A stretch of 42,594 nucleotides of DNA. Origin: Sporosarcina quadrami. GTDB lineage: Bacteria; Bacillota; Bacilli; Bacillales_A; Planococcaceae. Position 1 is the first letter of the stretch, and the number at the start of each line of letters is the position of its first letter. The position numbers were made by a program, and so were the translations under genes. The notes beneath the pieces were generated by a model, which ran no database searches, was not told where the DNA came from, and saw only the letters and a program-made list of their open reading frames with translations. The stretch spans positions 1 through 42,594 of the forward strand of contig NZ_JACSQN010000020.1 in the NCBI RefSeq assembly GCF_014836615.1, read 5' to 3'. Of this stretch, positions 9,779-21,320 are shown piece by piece.

Positions 9779-10598
9779 AGTTGTAGGTGTCCGCTTTAAA
9801 AAAGCGGGTAAAATATATTATTTCGATCCACTTGACAATATGCTAGACATAGATGATTATGTCATCGTAGAGACGGCAAGAGGGATCGAATATGGTAAAG
9901 TCGCAAGTCTCGTGCGGGAAGTCGATGAGAATGATGTCGTCCTGCCTTTAAAGAAAATCATCCGTAAAGCGCGGATGGAAGACGAGGCGCAAGTCGAGGA
10001 AAATCGTCTCGATGCTGAGCAAGCTTTCGTCAAATGTGTGGAAAAGATTAGAGAACACGAGTTGGATATGAAACTTGTGGACGTGGAGTATACATTCGAT
10101 CGTAATAAGATTGTCTTTTATTTCACGGCGGAAGGGCGCGTGGATTTCCGGAATCTCGTCAAAGATCTTGCTGCCATTTTCCGTACCCGTATCGAATTAC
10201 GTCAAATCGGGGTACGAGACGAAGCGAAAATGCTTGGAGGCATCGGACCTTGTGGAAGAATGCTGTGCTGTTCGACATTTTTAGGTGATTTCGAACCCGT
10301 ATCTATTAAGATGGCAAAGGATCAGAATCTTTCATTGAACCCATCGAAAATATCAGGGTTATGCGGTCGTCTTATGTGTTGCTTAAAATACGAAAACGAT
10401 GAATACGAAAAAGCCAAATCCCTTATGCCTGATGTTGGCGAGAGGATACAGACGCCTGATGGACCCGGTAAAGTAGTTGGATTGAACTTGTTGGAAAGAC
10501 TGTTACAAGTCAGTTTAAAAGATCAGGACCAGGTACTTGAGTATTCGTGGGAAGAAATAGAGAATCAGAAGAATACAGTTGCTCAATTGACGAAGTGA
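9771..10598 (+). CDS. ricT: Ric complex subunit RicT (YaaT, PSP1 family)
   Basis: A 275-residue protein, the same length as B. subtilis RicT. With RicA and RicF it forms a complex that carries Fe-S clusters, promotes RNase Y-dependent mRNA processing and affects sporulation and competence. Two conserved cysteine blocks are visible: GPCGRMLCC (C161, C166, C167) and GLCGRLMCC (C198, C203, C204). The PSP1 C-terminal domain spans them. The TTG start at 9771 lies 8 bases after AGGAGG and overlaps holB. All key cysteines are present. Confidence 0.93.
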   Translation: MYKVVGVRFKKAGKIYYFDPLDNMLDIDDYVIVETARGIEYGKVASLVREVDENDVVLPLKKIIRKARMEDEAQVEENRLDAEQAFVKCVEKIREHELDMKLVDVEYTFDRNKIVFYFTAEGRVDFRNLVKDLAAIFRTRIELRQIGVRDEAKMLGGIGPCGRMLCCSTFLGDFEPVSIKMAKDQNLSLNPSKISGLCGRLMCCLKYENDEYEKAKSLMPDVGERIQTPDGPGKVVGLNLLERLLQVSLKDQDQVLEYSWEEIENQKNTVAQLTK

Positions 10599-10611
10599 TG
10601 GGGTGATTAGG

Positions 10612-10971
10612 TTGAAAGAAGGGAACTTTCTCGATAGAGTGATGGAGTTTGAGCAACAGCTTGAAGCCATGCATGAGCAATTCCGCGAACTTATAGGATT
10701 TGTCGCAAAGATGACGGAAGAGAACCACTCACTTCAACTCGAAAACCATCATCTGCGCACGAGGCTGGAAGAACTAAGTGAAAAGGCTCAAGTGATTGAT
10801 GAACAACTACCGCCTGAAAAGCCACGCAGAATGGATATCGGTGAAGGTGTAGACAATCTGGCGCGGATCTATAACGAAGGATATCATGTATGTAATGTGC
10901 ATTACGGCAGCAGCCGTAAAGGTGAGGATTGCTTATTTTGCTTATCCTTCCTTAGTAAACAAAATTCTTGA
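10612..10971 (+). CDS. yabA: replication initiation control protein YabA
   Basis: A 119-residue negative regulator of DnaA that also binds the DnaN clamp. An N-terminal coiled coil (about 5-60) mediates tetramer formation, and the C-terminal zinc domain has H92, C94, C107 and C110. A GTG at 10603 opens the frame earlier, but GGGGTGA (10600-10606) is placed for the TTG at 10612, and that start gives exactly the length of B. subtilis YabA. It follows ricT by 13 bases and ends the holB group, with a terminator directly after it. Confidence 0.9.
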   Translation: MKEGNFLDRVMEFEQQLEAMHEQFRELIGFVAKMTEENHSLQLENHHLRTRLEELSEKAQVIDEQLPPEKPRRMDIGEGVDNLARIYNEGYHVCNVHYGSSRKGEDCLFCLSFLSKQNS

Positions 10972-10972
10972 G

Positions 10973-11012
10973 AAGAGCCGATCCTATTGCAATGTAGGGG
11001 TCGGCTTTTTTC
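10973..11012 (+). terminator. intrinsic terminator after yabA
   Basis: AGCCGATCCT (10976-10985) pairs with AGGGGTCGGCT (10996-11006) across a 10-base loop and is followed by a T-run. The gene behind it must then be expressed by read-through or an unseen promoter. Confidence 0.85.
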
Positions 11013-11034
11013 TACATAAATAAAGGAGAAATAA

Positions 11035-11784
11035 ATGGAGAATTTATTGAAAGAAGATGAACGGCTCGATTATCTGTTGGCGGAAGAATTGCGGATTATT
11101 CAAAGCCCTTCCGTTTTTTCCTTTTCATTAGATGCCGTCCTGCTTGCTAAATTTGCGTACGTACCGAAGCGGTCAGGAAAGATTGTTGACTTATGTGCTG
11201 GTAATGGAGCAGTACCTTTGTTTTTAAGCGCCAGGACAAAAGCGAATATTGTAGCGATTGAATTACAAGAGCGTTTAGCAGATATGGCACACCGTAGTGT
11301 TGCTTACAATAAGTTGGAAGAGCAGATTCAAATTATCCAAGATGACGTGATCGGCATCGCTTCTAAAATCGGCTATGACAAATACGATACAGTGACGTGC
11401 AATCCGCCTTATTTCGCTGCAAACGAAGCGAGTGAACGAAATATGAAAGAACATCTCGCAATTGCACGTCATGAAATCCATTTAACGCTTGAGCAAGCTG
11501 TTCAATCCGCGAGCGAGCTACTGAAACAAGGTGGGAAGGCAGCATTTGTCCATCGTCCGGGAAGGTTGCTCGATATTATAACTGCGATGCGGGCAAGTCG
11601 ACTTGAACCAAAGCGTATACAATTTGTCTATCCGAAAGAGGGCAAGGAAGCAAATACACTACTAATAGAAGGGATTAAAGACGGGAAGCCTGACTTGAAA
11701 ATACTTCCTCCCTTATATGTATATAACGAGGATGGAAAGTATACAGAAGAAGTGAGGATTCTCTTGTATGGACAAGCAGAATAG
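11035..11784 (+). CDS. yabB: tRNA1(Val) A37 N6-methyltransferase family protein, YabB
   Basis: A 249-residue class I SAM-dependent methyltransferase of the TrmN6/YabB family. [10 protein letters not shown] (52-61) is the SAM-binding motif and NPPY (123-126) is the signature for N6-adenine or exocyclic amine methylation. In E. coli the family member modifies A37 of tRNA1(Val). AAAGGAG upstream of the ATG serves as ribosome binding site. The 3' end overlaps yazA by 17 bases, as in other Bacillales where yabB, yazA and rsmI form a compact unit. Confidence 0.88.
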   Translation: MENLLKEDERLDYLLAEELRIIQSPSVFSFSLDAVLLAKFAYVPKRSGKIVDLCAGNGAVPLFLSARTKANIVAIELQERLADMAHRSVAYNKLEEQIQIIQDDVIGIASKIGYDKYDTVTCNPPYFAANEASERNMKEHLAIARHEIHLTLEQAVQSASELLKQGGKAAFVHRPGRLLDIITAMRASRLEPKRIQFVYPKEGKEANTLLIEGIKDGKPDLKILPPLYVYNEDGKYTEEVRILLYGQAE

Positions 11785-12055
11785 TCACTTTTTCTATGTA
11801 CTTGAATGTGGAGACGGTTCGTATTATGCAGGCTATACGAATGACATAGACAAACGGGTTCGGACACATAATGAAGGGAAAGGCGCAAAGTATACGAGGG
11901 CGAAACTGCCTGTACGTTGCATATACAATGAACAATATGAGACTAAGCGTGCAGCTATGCAAGCGGAATATCGATTCAAACAATTGACACGTCATTCGAA
12001 AGAACTTCATATGAGAAAGGGGCAACAGACAGATGAAATCCCAAAAGAGCGCTGA
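11768..12055 (+). CDS. yazA: GIY-YIG domain protein YazA
   Basis: A 95-residue single-domain GIY-YIG nuclease-superfamily protein (UPF0213). The motif pair appears as [16 protein letters not shown], followed by the helix with the conserved Arg ([11 protein letters not shown]) and a later Glu in EYRFK. It overlaps yabB at its start and rsmI at its end, so all three are coupled. Its physiological substrate is unknown; family relatives act on DNA. Confidence 0.88.
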   Translation: MDKQNSHFFYVLECGDGSYYAGYTNDIDKRVRTHNEGKGAKYTRAKLPVRCIYNEQYETKRAAMQAEYRFKQLTRHSKELHMRKGQQTDEIPKER

Positions 12056-12914
12056 GTTAAACCGAGCGAAGTTATTTCTCGTTGGAACACCAATCGGTAA
12101 TTTAGACGATATGACATTCCGTGCGGTAAAGATATTACAAGAAGCAGATATCATTGCAGCAGAAGATACGCGAAATACGATTAAGTTGTGCAATCACTTC
12201 GATATTAAGACGCCGCTAATCAGTTATCATGAACATAACCTGGATAAAGGCGGAGAAAAAATTCTTTCCTTACTAGGAGAAGGTAAAATTGTTGCTCTAG
12301 TCAGTGATGCAGGAATGCCTTGCATTTCCGATCCTGGATACGACATATCTGTTAAAGCGATTGAGGAAGGCTATGATGTCGTGCCGGTTCCTGGGGCTAA
12401 TGCAGCAATTAGTGCGCTCGTTGCTTCTGGTCTACCAACACAGCCTTTCACATTTTATGGATTTTTGTCCAGGCAGAAGAAGGAGCGCAATGCTGAATTG
12501 CAGTTGCTTAAAAACAAGCAGGAGACACTTTTGTTCTACGAAGCCCCGCATCGGTTAAAAGAAACGGTCAAAGCCTTTACGGAAGCGTTTGGGGGTGAGC
12601 GTAGAGTTGTAATGGCAAGAGAATTGACGAAGCGATTTGAAGAATTTCTAAGGGGAACATTGGATGAAGCGGTCACATGGGTGGATACGAATGAAATAAG
12701 AGGCGAGTTTTGCATTGTTATTGAAGGAAATTTGAATACAATACAGGAGGAGCAACAAAGTTGGTGGCAAGATATTAGCATTTTGACACATGTAGAGTTA
12801 TTGATGGAAAAGGAAAATGTTTCATCAAAAGATGCCATTAAATTAGTCGGCGTAGAGCGTGGTATACCTAAGAGGGATGTCTATCAAGCGTACCATATCG
12901 ACAGAAATGAATAA
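12033..12914 (+). CDS. rsmI: 16S rRNA (cytidine-1402-2'-O)-methyltransferase
   Basis: A 293-residue SAM-dependent enzyme of the tetrapyrrole-methylase fold that 2'-O-methylates C1402 of 16S rRNA. Diagnostic stretches are VGTPIGNLDDMT near the N terminus, AAEDTR, ISYHEHN and VSDAGMPCISDPG. Length is typical (about 290). An AAAGGGG ribosome binding site lies upstream of ATG 12033, inside the yazA coding region. The gene ends at a strong bidirectional terminator shared with the converging abrB. Confidence 0.93.
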   Translation: MKSQKSAELNRAKLFLVGTPIGNLDDMTFRAVKILQEADIIAAEDTRNTIKLCNHFDIKTPLISYHEHNLDKGGEKILSLLGEGKIVALVSDAGMPCISDPGYDISVKAIEEGYDVVPVPGANAAISALVASGLPTQPFTFYGFLSRQKKERNAELQLLKNKQETLLFYEAPHRLKETVKAFTEAFGGERRVVMARELTKRFEEFLRGTLDEAVTWVDTNEIRGEFCIVIEGNLNTIQEEQQSWWQDISILTHVELLMEKENVSSKDAIKLVGVERGIPKRDVYQAYHIDRNE

Positions 12915-12915
12915 T

Positions 12916-12949
12916 AAAAAACCAGAACAATAAATTGTTCTGGTTTTTT
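12916..12949. terminator. bidirectional terminator between rsmI and abrB
   Basis: A 16-base perfect inverted repeat (12916-12931 and 12934-12949, core CCAGAACAAT) with a 2-base loop, flanked by A-run and T-run. It can stop transcription of rsmI (+) and abrB (-). Confidence 0.92.
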
Positions 12950-12970
12950 ATTACTATTGTAATAATAGCA

Positions 12971-13246
12971 TTATAGAATTTTTTCTTCGATTTCTTTAAT
13001 CAGTTGTTTCGCGCCATCCGGGCTCAAAATCAACTTTCCATCGATTAGGCGCAAGTTATCATCTGATACTTCTCCTGTAATTGAACAAGTCATATTTGGC
13101 ATATACTTTTTAAGGATAATCTTGTCGTCATCGACATAAATTTCCAAAGCGTCTTTCTGCTCAATGCCAAGTGTACGACGCAATTCGATTGGAATTACGA
13201 CACGTCCTAGTTCATCAACTTTCCTTACGATTCCTGTGGATTTCAT
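12971..13246 (-). CDS. abrB: transition-state regulator AbrB
   Basis: A 91-residue DNA-binding regulator that represses post-exponential genes during growth. The N-terminal swapped-hairpin domain is nearly identical to B. subtilis AbrB (MKSTGIVRKVDELGRVVIPIELRRTL), with the arginines that contact DNA present. The C-terminal multimerisation part (about 55-91) is shorter and more divergent. AGGGGGAATTC precedes the ATG. It is read away from metS, has its own promoter, and the leader carries two Spo0A boxes, which is the known way sporulation relieves AbrB repression. Confidence 0.95.
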   Translation of the reverse strand: MKSTGIVRKVDELGRVVIPIELRRTLGIEQKDALEIYVDDDKIILKKYMPNMTCSITGEVSDDNLRLIDGKLILSPDGAKQLIKEIEEKIL

Positions 13247-13275
13247 GACAAGAATTCCCCCTAAACGATATAATT

Positions 13276-13292
13276 TTCGTCAAATTTCGACA
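13276..13292 (-). promoter_or_regulatory. tandem Spo0A boxes in the abrB leader
   Basis: On the reverse strand TGTCGAA (13286-13292) and TGACGAA (13276-13282) occur in tandem, 3 bases apart. This is the same arrangement as the two 0A boxes of the B. subtilis abrB promoter. They lie about 15-31 bases past the predicted transcription start, where bound Spo0A~P would block abrB. Confidence 0.75.
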
Positions 13293-13313
13293 TTACTTTC
13301 TTGTCTTCTGTCT

Positions 13314-13342
13314 ATCATACCAACTCTTCCAATTAACGTCAA
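13314..13342 (-). promoter_or_regulatory. sigma-A promoter of abrB
   Basis: On the reverse strand TTGACG (13342-13337) and TATGAT (13319-13314) are separated by 17 bases, giving 5 of 6 matches for each hexamer. The start of transcription would be near 13307. Confidence 0.75.
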
Positions 13343-13590
13343 TAAATCAAGATTAAAATTATACGTATAATAATAGATGAATAGACGAAATTAGCACTAA
13401 AGTCTTTGTGAAATACAAAAGTCCGACAAGGGTATTTAGTCGCCATTAACATAAACTCATTGTAAGTATAAAAAAATTTATGTCAAGAGTTCTCGCCCCT
13501 ATTTATCAATAAATACATAATGAAAAGTGCGTTTGTGAAGTGTACATAGTATTATCTGCATAAAAATGTTTGATCTTCATGGCGCTTTTG
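13343..13590. other. abrB-metS intergenic sequence
   Basis: AT-rich divergent intergenic stretch. I looked for a T-box leader of metS (a conserved TGGNACCGCG and specifier hairpin) and for other riboswitches and found none. No open frame with a ribosome binding site is present. Confidence 0.5.
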
Positions 13591-13620
13591 TTGAATTTTA
13601 GCTAAAATGGAGAGTATAGA
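13591..13620 (+). promoter_or_regulatory. putative sigma-A promoter of metS
   Basis: TTGAAT (13591-13596) and TATAGA (13615-13620) are separated by 18 bases and lie about 23 bases before the metS start. If this promoter is used, the leader is too short for a riboswitch. Confidence 0.5.
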
Positions 13621-13624
13621 TTGA

Positions 13625-15604
<1,980 letters not shown>

Positions 15605-15611
15605 ATAACAG

Positions 15612-15640
15612 GGCGGCGTTCTTATAGAGACGTCGCCTTT
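15612..15640 (+). terminator. terminator after metS
   Basis: GGCGGCGT (15612-15619) pairs with ACGTCGCC (15630-15637) with one mismatch, followed by a short T-run. Weaker than the other terminators in this window. Confidence 0.5.
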
Positions 15641-15757
15641 CCATTTATTAAAATAAAGGTATAAGATGAAATGAGTTTGAATTTGAATCGTCATATTTTT
15701 GTAACAAAAGTATTAATGACTTGAATTAAAATGTAATTTGCGAGGAGAGAAATGGAT

Positions 15758-16534
15758 ATGTATATCGACACTCATATGCACTTGAATGCAGAACAATATG
15801 AAGAGGATGCAAAAGAAGTTATTGACCGGGCATTAGAAGCTGGTGTCAGCAAAATGGTTGTCGTCGGTTTCGACACAGACACGATTAATAAAGCAATCGA
15901 GCTTGCAGAACAATATCCGTTCATTTACGCAGTTATCGGCTGGCACCCGGTAGATGCAATTGACTGTACTAAAGAAGATCTCAACTGGATTGAATCGCTT
16001 GCAGCGCATCCGAAAGTAGTCGGTATCGGTGAGACCGGGCTTGACTATCACTGGGACAAGTCTCCAAAAGACGTCCAACAGGAACTGTTCAGGAAACAAA
16101 TTCGCCTTGCGCAGCGAGTAAACTTACCAATTATCATTCATAACAGGGATGCAACAGCAGATGTCGTACGTATTTTAAAAGAAGAAGAAGCTGAACTGAC
16201 TGGCGGCATTATGCATTGTTATGGAGGAAGTGTGGAGACAGCTCATGAATGCATCGCCATGAACTTTATGATTTCACTTGGAGGTCCTGTAACGTTCAAA
16301 AATGCTAAAGTGCCAAAACAAGTTGCAACTGAAATTTCTCTCGATCATTTATTAATTGAAACTGATTCACCTTACTTGGCTCCACATCCACATCGTGGGA
16401 AGCGTAATGAGCCTGCACTAGTCACGTTGGTCGCTGAAGAAATCGCGTTATTAAAGGGAATTTCCATTGAAGAGGTTGCTAAAAAGACAACTCAAAATGC
16501 CTTAAATATTTTCCGTATGAAGGAAACAAATTAA
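15758..16534 (+). CDS. tatD: TatD family metal-dependent hydrolase (YabD)
   Basis: A 258-residue TIM-barrel hydrolase of the TatD family, a 3'-5' exonuclease or DNase in characterised members. Metal ligands are visible: THMHLN near residues 5-10, GETGLDYHW with the conserved Glu, HNRDA, HCYGG, and ETDSPYLAP with the conserved Asp. Two ATGs are in frame, at 15752 and 15758. The later one aligns with the start of B. subtilis YabD and leaves a 10-base spacing to AGGAG, whereas the first leaves only 4. Its position between metS and yabE is conserved across Bacillales. Confidence 0.9.
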   Translation: MYIDTHMHLNAEQYEEDAKEVIDRALEAGVSKMVVVGFDTDTINKAIELAEQYPFIYAVIGWHPVDAIDCTKEDLNWIESLAAHPKVVGIGETGLDYHWDKSPKDVQQELFRKQIRLAQRVNLPIIIHNRDATADVVRILKEEEAELTGGIMHCYGGSVETAHECIAMNFMISLGGPVTFKNAKVPKQVATEISLDHLLIETDSPYLAPHPHRGKRNEPALVTLVAEEIALLKGISIEEVAKKTTQNALNIFRMKETN

Positions 16535-16600
16535 GGATAATTAGCTATAAATATGGAATTATATACCTTATAAAAGGGTAGTGAATAGAAAACTTAAGTG

Positions 16601-16629
16601 TTGACACGTGGTTTTGAAGCGACTATAAT
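16601..16629 (+). promoter_or_regulatory. consensus sigma-A promoter of yabE
   Basis: TTGACA (16601-16606), a 17-base spacer and TATAAT (16624-16629) make a perfect sigma-A consensus, about 30 bases before the yabE start. Confidence 0.85.
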
Positions 16630-16658
16630 CAGCCAAGTGATGAAGGAGGAGTTTTTTC

Positions 16659-17891
16659 ATGTCGAAAAGCACCATGGAAAATCTGTTCTTTAGGTCATTG
16701 AGGAGTAAACAAATCGGGTTGACTGCTTTAGCATTCGCACTATTTGTTTCAATTATTTCACTAGTCCTTTATGAGGGCAACAAAAAATCGGTCACTTTAG
16801 AAGTGAACGATGAAAAAATCGAATTAAAAACATCAGCACATACAGTTGGGCAACTTCTATCCAACCAGGAAATTGAAGTTGCTGAACATGATTCAGTAAC
16901 ACCCTCAGTGAACACGCCAATCGAAGAAGGTCTATCGGTTAGGTGGGAACAGGCAAAACAAGTAGAGATTCAAATTGGACAAGAAACGAAAACGGTTTGG
17001 ACAACAGATCGCAACGTCGGCGATATTTTAGCTGAGGCGGACATTACACTTCAAGAACATGATGAAGTGACACCTAAACTGGATTCAGAACTTGACCAAG
17101 AACAACGTATTACCGTTCAACAGGCCTTTCAATTAACACTTATTGACGGTGGAAAGGAACAACAGGCTTGGTCCACTTCGACTACGGTCGCTGACTTTTT
17201 AAAGAGAGAGAACATTCAACTGAATGAACATGACAAACTTAATCGTAAGGCAGACGGGTTCGTCAAGCCGGGATCGATCGTTGAAGTCGTGCGGGTGGAA
17301 AAAGTCACCGATGTAGTGGAAGATGCGACAAATTTCGCGGTTGTTACGAAAAATGATGCCAAATTGCTGAAAGGACGCGAGAAAATTGTCCAAGAAGGCA
17401 AGAAAGGCTCTGTACAACGCGAGTTTGAAATTGTAAAAGAGAATGGTAAAGAAGTATCTCGAACGTTATTGAGCGAAAAAGTCATTAAAGAGCCTCAAAA
17501 GAAGATTGTTTCGATTGGTTCAAGAGTGATGGTGGCAAGCGCAACGACTAGCAAGAAAAATGTAACGGTTTCGCGGGGGGATTCGTCAGCACCTGCAGGT
17601 GGGAAGGAATTCTATGTGACAGCTACGGCTTATACAGCACACTGTAATGGATGTTCAGGAATTACGGCAACAGGCCTTAATTTGCGTGCAAATCCGCAAT
17701 TGAAAGTTATTGCTGTCGATCCTAGTATCATTCCACTTGGCTCAAAAGTTTGGGTTGAGGGGTACGGCTATGCGGTTGCCGGAGACACGGGTGGCGCCAT
17801 AAAAGGAATGAAGATTGATCTTCATGTACCTACAAAATCGGCAGCTTACCAATTTGGCAGACGCCAAGTAAAAGTTAAAGTCATCGATTGA
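16659..17891 (+). CDS. yabE: YabE: DUF348, G5 and 3D domain cell-wall protein
   Basis: A 410-residue exported or membrane-anchored cell-wall protein. A signal-anchor helix lies at about 20-42. Three DUF348 repeats follow (near 41-85, 96-140 and 154-198), then a G5 domain (about 208-285) and a C-terminal 3D domain (about 320-410) whose three conserved Asp sit in VDPS, AGDTGG and MKIDLH. The 3D domain is related to lytic transglycosylases and to Sps/Rpf-type wall remodelling factors. AAGGAGGAG precedes the ATG. It has a perfect sigma-A promoter and a strong terminator, so it is transcribed alone. In B. subtilis yabE is controlled by a cis-antisense RNA; I cannot confirm one here. Confidence 0.88.
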   Translation: MSKSTMENLFFRSLRSKQIGLTALAFALFVSIISLVLYEGNKKSVTLEVNDEKIELKTSAHTVGQLLSNQEIEVAEHDSVTPSVNTPIEEGLSVRWEQAKQVEIQIGQETKTVWTTDRNVGDILAEADITLQEHDEVTPKLDSELDQEQRITVQQAFQLTLIDGGKEQQAWSTSTTVADFLKRENIQLNEHDKLNRKADGFVKPGSIVEVVRVEKVTDVVEDATNFAVVTKNDAKLLKGREKIVQEGKKGSVQREFEIVKENGKEVSRTLLSEKVIKEPQKKIVSIGSRVMVASATTSKKNVTVSRGDSSAPAGGKEFYVTATAYTAHCNGCSGITATGLNLRANPQLKVIAVDPSIIPLGSKVWVEGYGYAVAGDTGGAIKGMKIDLHVPTKSAAYQFGRRQVKVKVID

Positions 17892-17921
17892 TAGCCTAGA
17901 ATGCATTATAGATTTGTCATT

Positions 17922-17954
17922 ACCGTAAGGCTTAGCGGCCTTGCGGTTTTTTTA
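17922..17954 (+). terminator. intrinsic terminator after yabE
   Basis: ACCGTAAGGC (17922-17931) pairs with GCCTTGCGGT (17938-17947) across a 6-base loop with one non-canonical pair, followed by a T-run. Confidence 0.88.
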
Positions 17955-18044
17955 CTGTCTATGTTTGGAGAGAGGCGGCTGTACAACACTGGTCATAACA
18001 CGTAAAATTGAGAGTACTTGTACATCTATGAAATGAGGGTAATT

Positions 18045-19479
<1,435 letters not shown>

Positions 19480-19533
19480 TGGCAAATTCAAGGCGGAAAA
19501 TGCTGTAAAAATGCTTAAAGAAGCAAAAAAGAA

Positions 19534-19563
19534 TTGACAACTAATATGATGAACTGTTAAAAT
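19534..19563 (+). promoter_or_regulatory. upstream sigma-A promoter of veg
   Basis: TTGACA (19534-19539), then TAAAAT (19558-19563) after 18 bases. It is the first of two tandem promoters. Confidence 0.5.
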
Positions 19564-19574
19564 TCTCATTTTAA

Positions 19575-19603
19575 TTGACAGAACTTTTTAAAAGTGTTAT
19601 AGT
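19575..19603 (+). promoter_or_regulatory. main sigma-A promoter of veg
   Basis: TTGACA (19575-19580), a 17-base spacer and TATAGT (19598-19603), with AT-rich upstream sequence. The B. subtilis veg promoter is a classic strong sigma-A promoter, and this one has the same quality. Confidence 0.85.
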
Positions 19604-19627
19604 GGTATGTAGTGAGGTGTAAGCGAC

Positions 19628-19894
19628 ATGCCAAAAACATTAGCGGACATTAAGAAGTCATTGGATGACCATCTAGGGAAACGTTTGCATTTAAGGGCAA
19701 ACGGTGGCCGTAAGAAGACAATTGAGCGTGAAGGTGTCCTTCGGGAGACGTATCGTGCAGTTTTTGTTGTTGAACTGGATCAGGACGAAAATGCTTTTGA
19801 GAGGGTATCTTACAGCTACGCAGATATTTTAACCGAAGCAGTTGAAATAACTGTATTGGATGATGGAGATGCTACTGCACTTATCATCAAATAA
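19628..19894 (+). CDS. veg: Veg protein
   Basis: An 88-residue small cytoplasmic protein of the Veg/DUF1021 family, strongly conserved in Bacillales. The core [22 protein letters not shown] and the later [14 protein letters not shown] are diagnostic. In B. subtilis Veg promotes biofilm matrix gene expression by opposing SinR. It is driven by two tandem sigma-A promoters and closed by a long-stem terminator, so it is a strong monocistronic unit. GTGAGGTG upstream of the ATG is the ribosome binding site. Confidence 0.93.
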   Translation: MPKTLADIKKSLDDHLGKRLHLRANGGRKKTIEREGVLRETYRAVFVVELDQDENAFERVSYSYADILTEAVEITVLDDGDATALIIK

Positions 19895-19925
19895 CCGTTA
19901 CAGCAATCATGTATTGTTTTATTGT

Positions 19926-19979
19926 AAACACCTATGCACTTCTTTTCCGAAAAGGAATGGATCGCATAGGTGTTTTTTT
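19926..19979 (+). terminator. intrinsic terminator after veg
   Basis: AAACACCTATGC (19926-19937) pairs with GCATAGGTGTTT (19964-19975), with a second hairpin (TTCC/GGAA) in the loop, and a T-run follows. Confidence 0.88.
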
Positions 19980-20033
19980 GTAACTTGCTGCACATACTGT
20001 TTGCGTCAGTCAATATAGAAGGAGGAGAACCTG

Positions 20034-20219
20034 ATGGCTAAAAGACGTGGTATTATGTCTGAGCACTTGAAAGAGGAAATTGCCAAGGAGCTGGGCTTTT
20101 ACGATGTTGTGAAGCAAGAAGGTTGGGGAGGCATTAAATCACGGGACGCCGGCAATATGGTGAAGCATGCTATTGAGATGGCTGAACGTGGTGTTCGTGA
20201 AAAAAACAATGCACGTTAA
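20034..20219 (+). CDS. sspF: small acid-soluble spore protein SspF
   Basis: A 61-residue alpha/beta-type small acid-soluble protein, the same length as B. subtilis SspF. The start [10 protein letters not shown], the segment [12 protein letters not shown], and [22 protein letters not shown] are family hallmarks. It is expected to coat spore DNA in the forespore. A clear GAAGGAGGAG ribosome binding site precedes the ATG. Upstream, GCACA (19990-19994) and CAATATA (20011-20017) resemble a weak sigma-G promoter. The position between veg and ispE is as in B. subtilis. Confidence 0.93.
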   Translation: MAKRRGIMSEHLKEEIAKELGFYDVVKQEGWGGIKSRDAGNMVKHAIEMAERGVREKNNAR

Positions 20220-20254
20220 GATTTCCCTATATCCGCATGTCGACTGACAAAGAT

Positions 20255-20298
20255 AAGGCTACAAAGGGGTATTTATGACTTCCTTTGTAGCCTTTTTC
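20255..20298 (+). terminator. intrinsic terminator after sspF
   Basis: AAGGCTACAAAGG (20255-20267) pairs perfectly with CCTTTGTAGCCTT (20282-20294), followed by a short T-run. Confidence 0.88.
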
Positions 20299-20350
20299 CA
20301 TTTATTTGCGTTTTAATGAATAGATTTCGAAGCGCTTTCCCTTCACCCTA

Positions 20351-20359
20351 TGGTAAAAT
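20351..20359 (+). promoter_or_regulatory. extended -10 promoter of ispE
   Basis: TGGTAAAAT at 20351-20359 fits an extended -10 element, 36 bases before the ispE start. No convincing -35 is seen. Confidence 0.4.
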
Positions 20360-20395
20360 AGGGAACAATGAGAACGTGGAATAGGAGGGGCCGAG

Positions 20396-21262
20396 ATGTT
20401 ATATGAAAAAGCACCTGCAAAAATCAATTTAACACTTGATGTTCTACATAAGAGAGACGATGGCTTTCATGAAGTGGAAATGATTATGACGACAGTGGAT
20501 TTGGCAGACCGCGTCTGGCTCAGGCCGACACACGATGGGAGAATTACGATCAAAGTGTCCGAACGATATGTGCCGAACGATCGTAAGAATCTTGCATACC
20601 AAGCTGCAGATTTGTTAAAGCGTAAGTATGGTATTTATGAAGGTGTGGAAATCACGCTTGATAAAAAAATACCGGTGGCGGCAGGCCTTGCAGGCGGCAG
20701 TTCGGATGCTGCGGCAACATTGCGCGGATTGAACCGGTTATGGCATCTTGGACTGAGTGCTGAAGAGTTAGCGAAGATTGGTGCTAAAATCGGTTCGGAT
20801 GTATCTTTCTGCGTGCATGGTGGAACAGCATTGGCGAAAGGGCGAGGAGAAATGATTCAGCATCTACCGGCTCCGCCTAACTGTTGGGTCATTTTAGCGA
20901 AACCCGCTATCTCTGTTTCAACCGCAGATATCTATCGGAATCTTGATGTCAGCTCTGTACAACATCCGGATACGGAGGGTATGTTACAAGCACTGAAAAA
21001 TGGCGATTATGAAAAAATGTGCGCGTCTCTCGGTAATGTGCTAGAACCGATCACGATGAATATACACCCGCAAGTAATTGATTTGAAGGAAAAAATGGAG
21101 CGTTTTGGCGCGGATGCTGTGCTAATGAGTGGAAGCGGTCCGACGGTATTCGGTTTTGTCAGACAGGAAGCTAGAGTATCGCGTATTTATAACGGATTAA
21201 AAGGATTTTGCAAAGAAGTTCACGCAGTCAGAATGACAGGTGAACGTTTTCTTCTTGATTGA
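20396..21262 (+). CDS. ispE: 4-diphosphocytidyl-2-C-methyl-D-erythritol kinase
   Basis: A 288-residue GHMP-family kinase that phosphorylates CDP-methylerythritol in the MEP route to isoprenoids. [11 protein letters not shown] is the N-terminal substrate motif, [17 protein letters not shown] is the GHMP ATP-binding loop, and [12 protein letters not shown] is the third motif. AGGAGGGG before the ATG is a strong ribosome binding site. Length and motifs are complete. purR follows 58 bases later, as in B. subtilis. Confidence 0.95.
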   Translation: MLYEKAPAKINLTLDVLHKRDDGFHEVEMIMTTVDLADRVWLRPTHDGRITIKVSERYVPNDRKNLAYQAADLLKRKYGIYEGVEITLDKKIPVAAGLAGGSSDAAATLRGLNRLWHLGLSAEELAKIGAKIGSDVSFCVHGGTALAKGRGEMIQHLPAPPNCWVILAKPAISVSTADIYRNLDVSSVQHPDTEGMLQALKNGDYEKMCASLGNVLEPITMNIHPQVIDLKEKMERFGADAVLMSGSGPTVFGFVRQEARVSRIYNGLKGFCKEVHAVRMTGERFLLD

Positions 21263-21292
21263 ACACGTATAATCGTGTTACTGTACGGATAA

Positions 21293-21305
21293 AATATTCG
21301 GGTTT
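21293..21305 (-). promoter_or_regulatory. possible PurBox before purR
   Basis: AATATTCGGGTTT matches the reverse form of the PurR box (AWWGTTCGGWWWT, recalled consensus) at 11 of 13 positions. PurR is autoregulated in B. subtilis through paired boxes; I see no good second box. Confidence 0.3.
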
Positions 21306-21320
21306 AGGGGTTGTTGATTA

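Noticed and set aside
19480..19540. Short open stretch after ksgA that could be a gene remnant (reads GKFKAENAVKMLKEAKKN)
   Set aside because: Only about 19 codons, no start signal, and it runs into the veg -35 element; I cannot match it to the end of YabG.
21262..21279. AACACG-TATAAT-CGTGTT dyad as a purR operator
   Set aside because: It is a plausible dyad around a -10-like TATAAT, but no good -35 is present and it does not resemble a PurBox.
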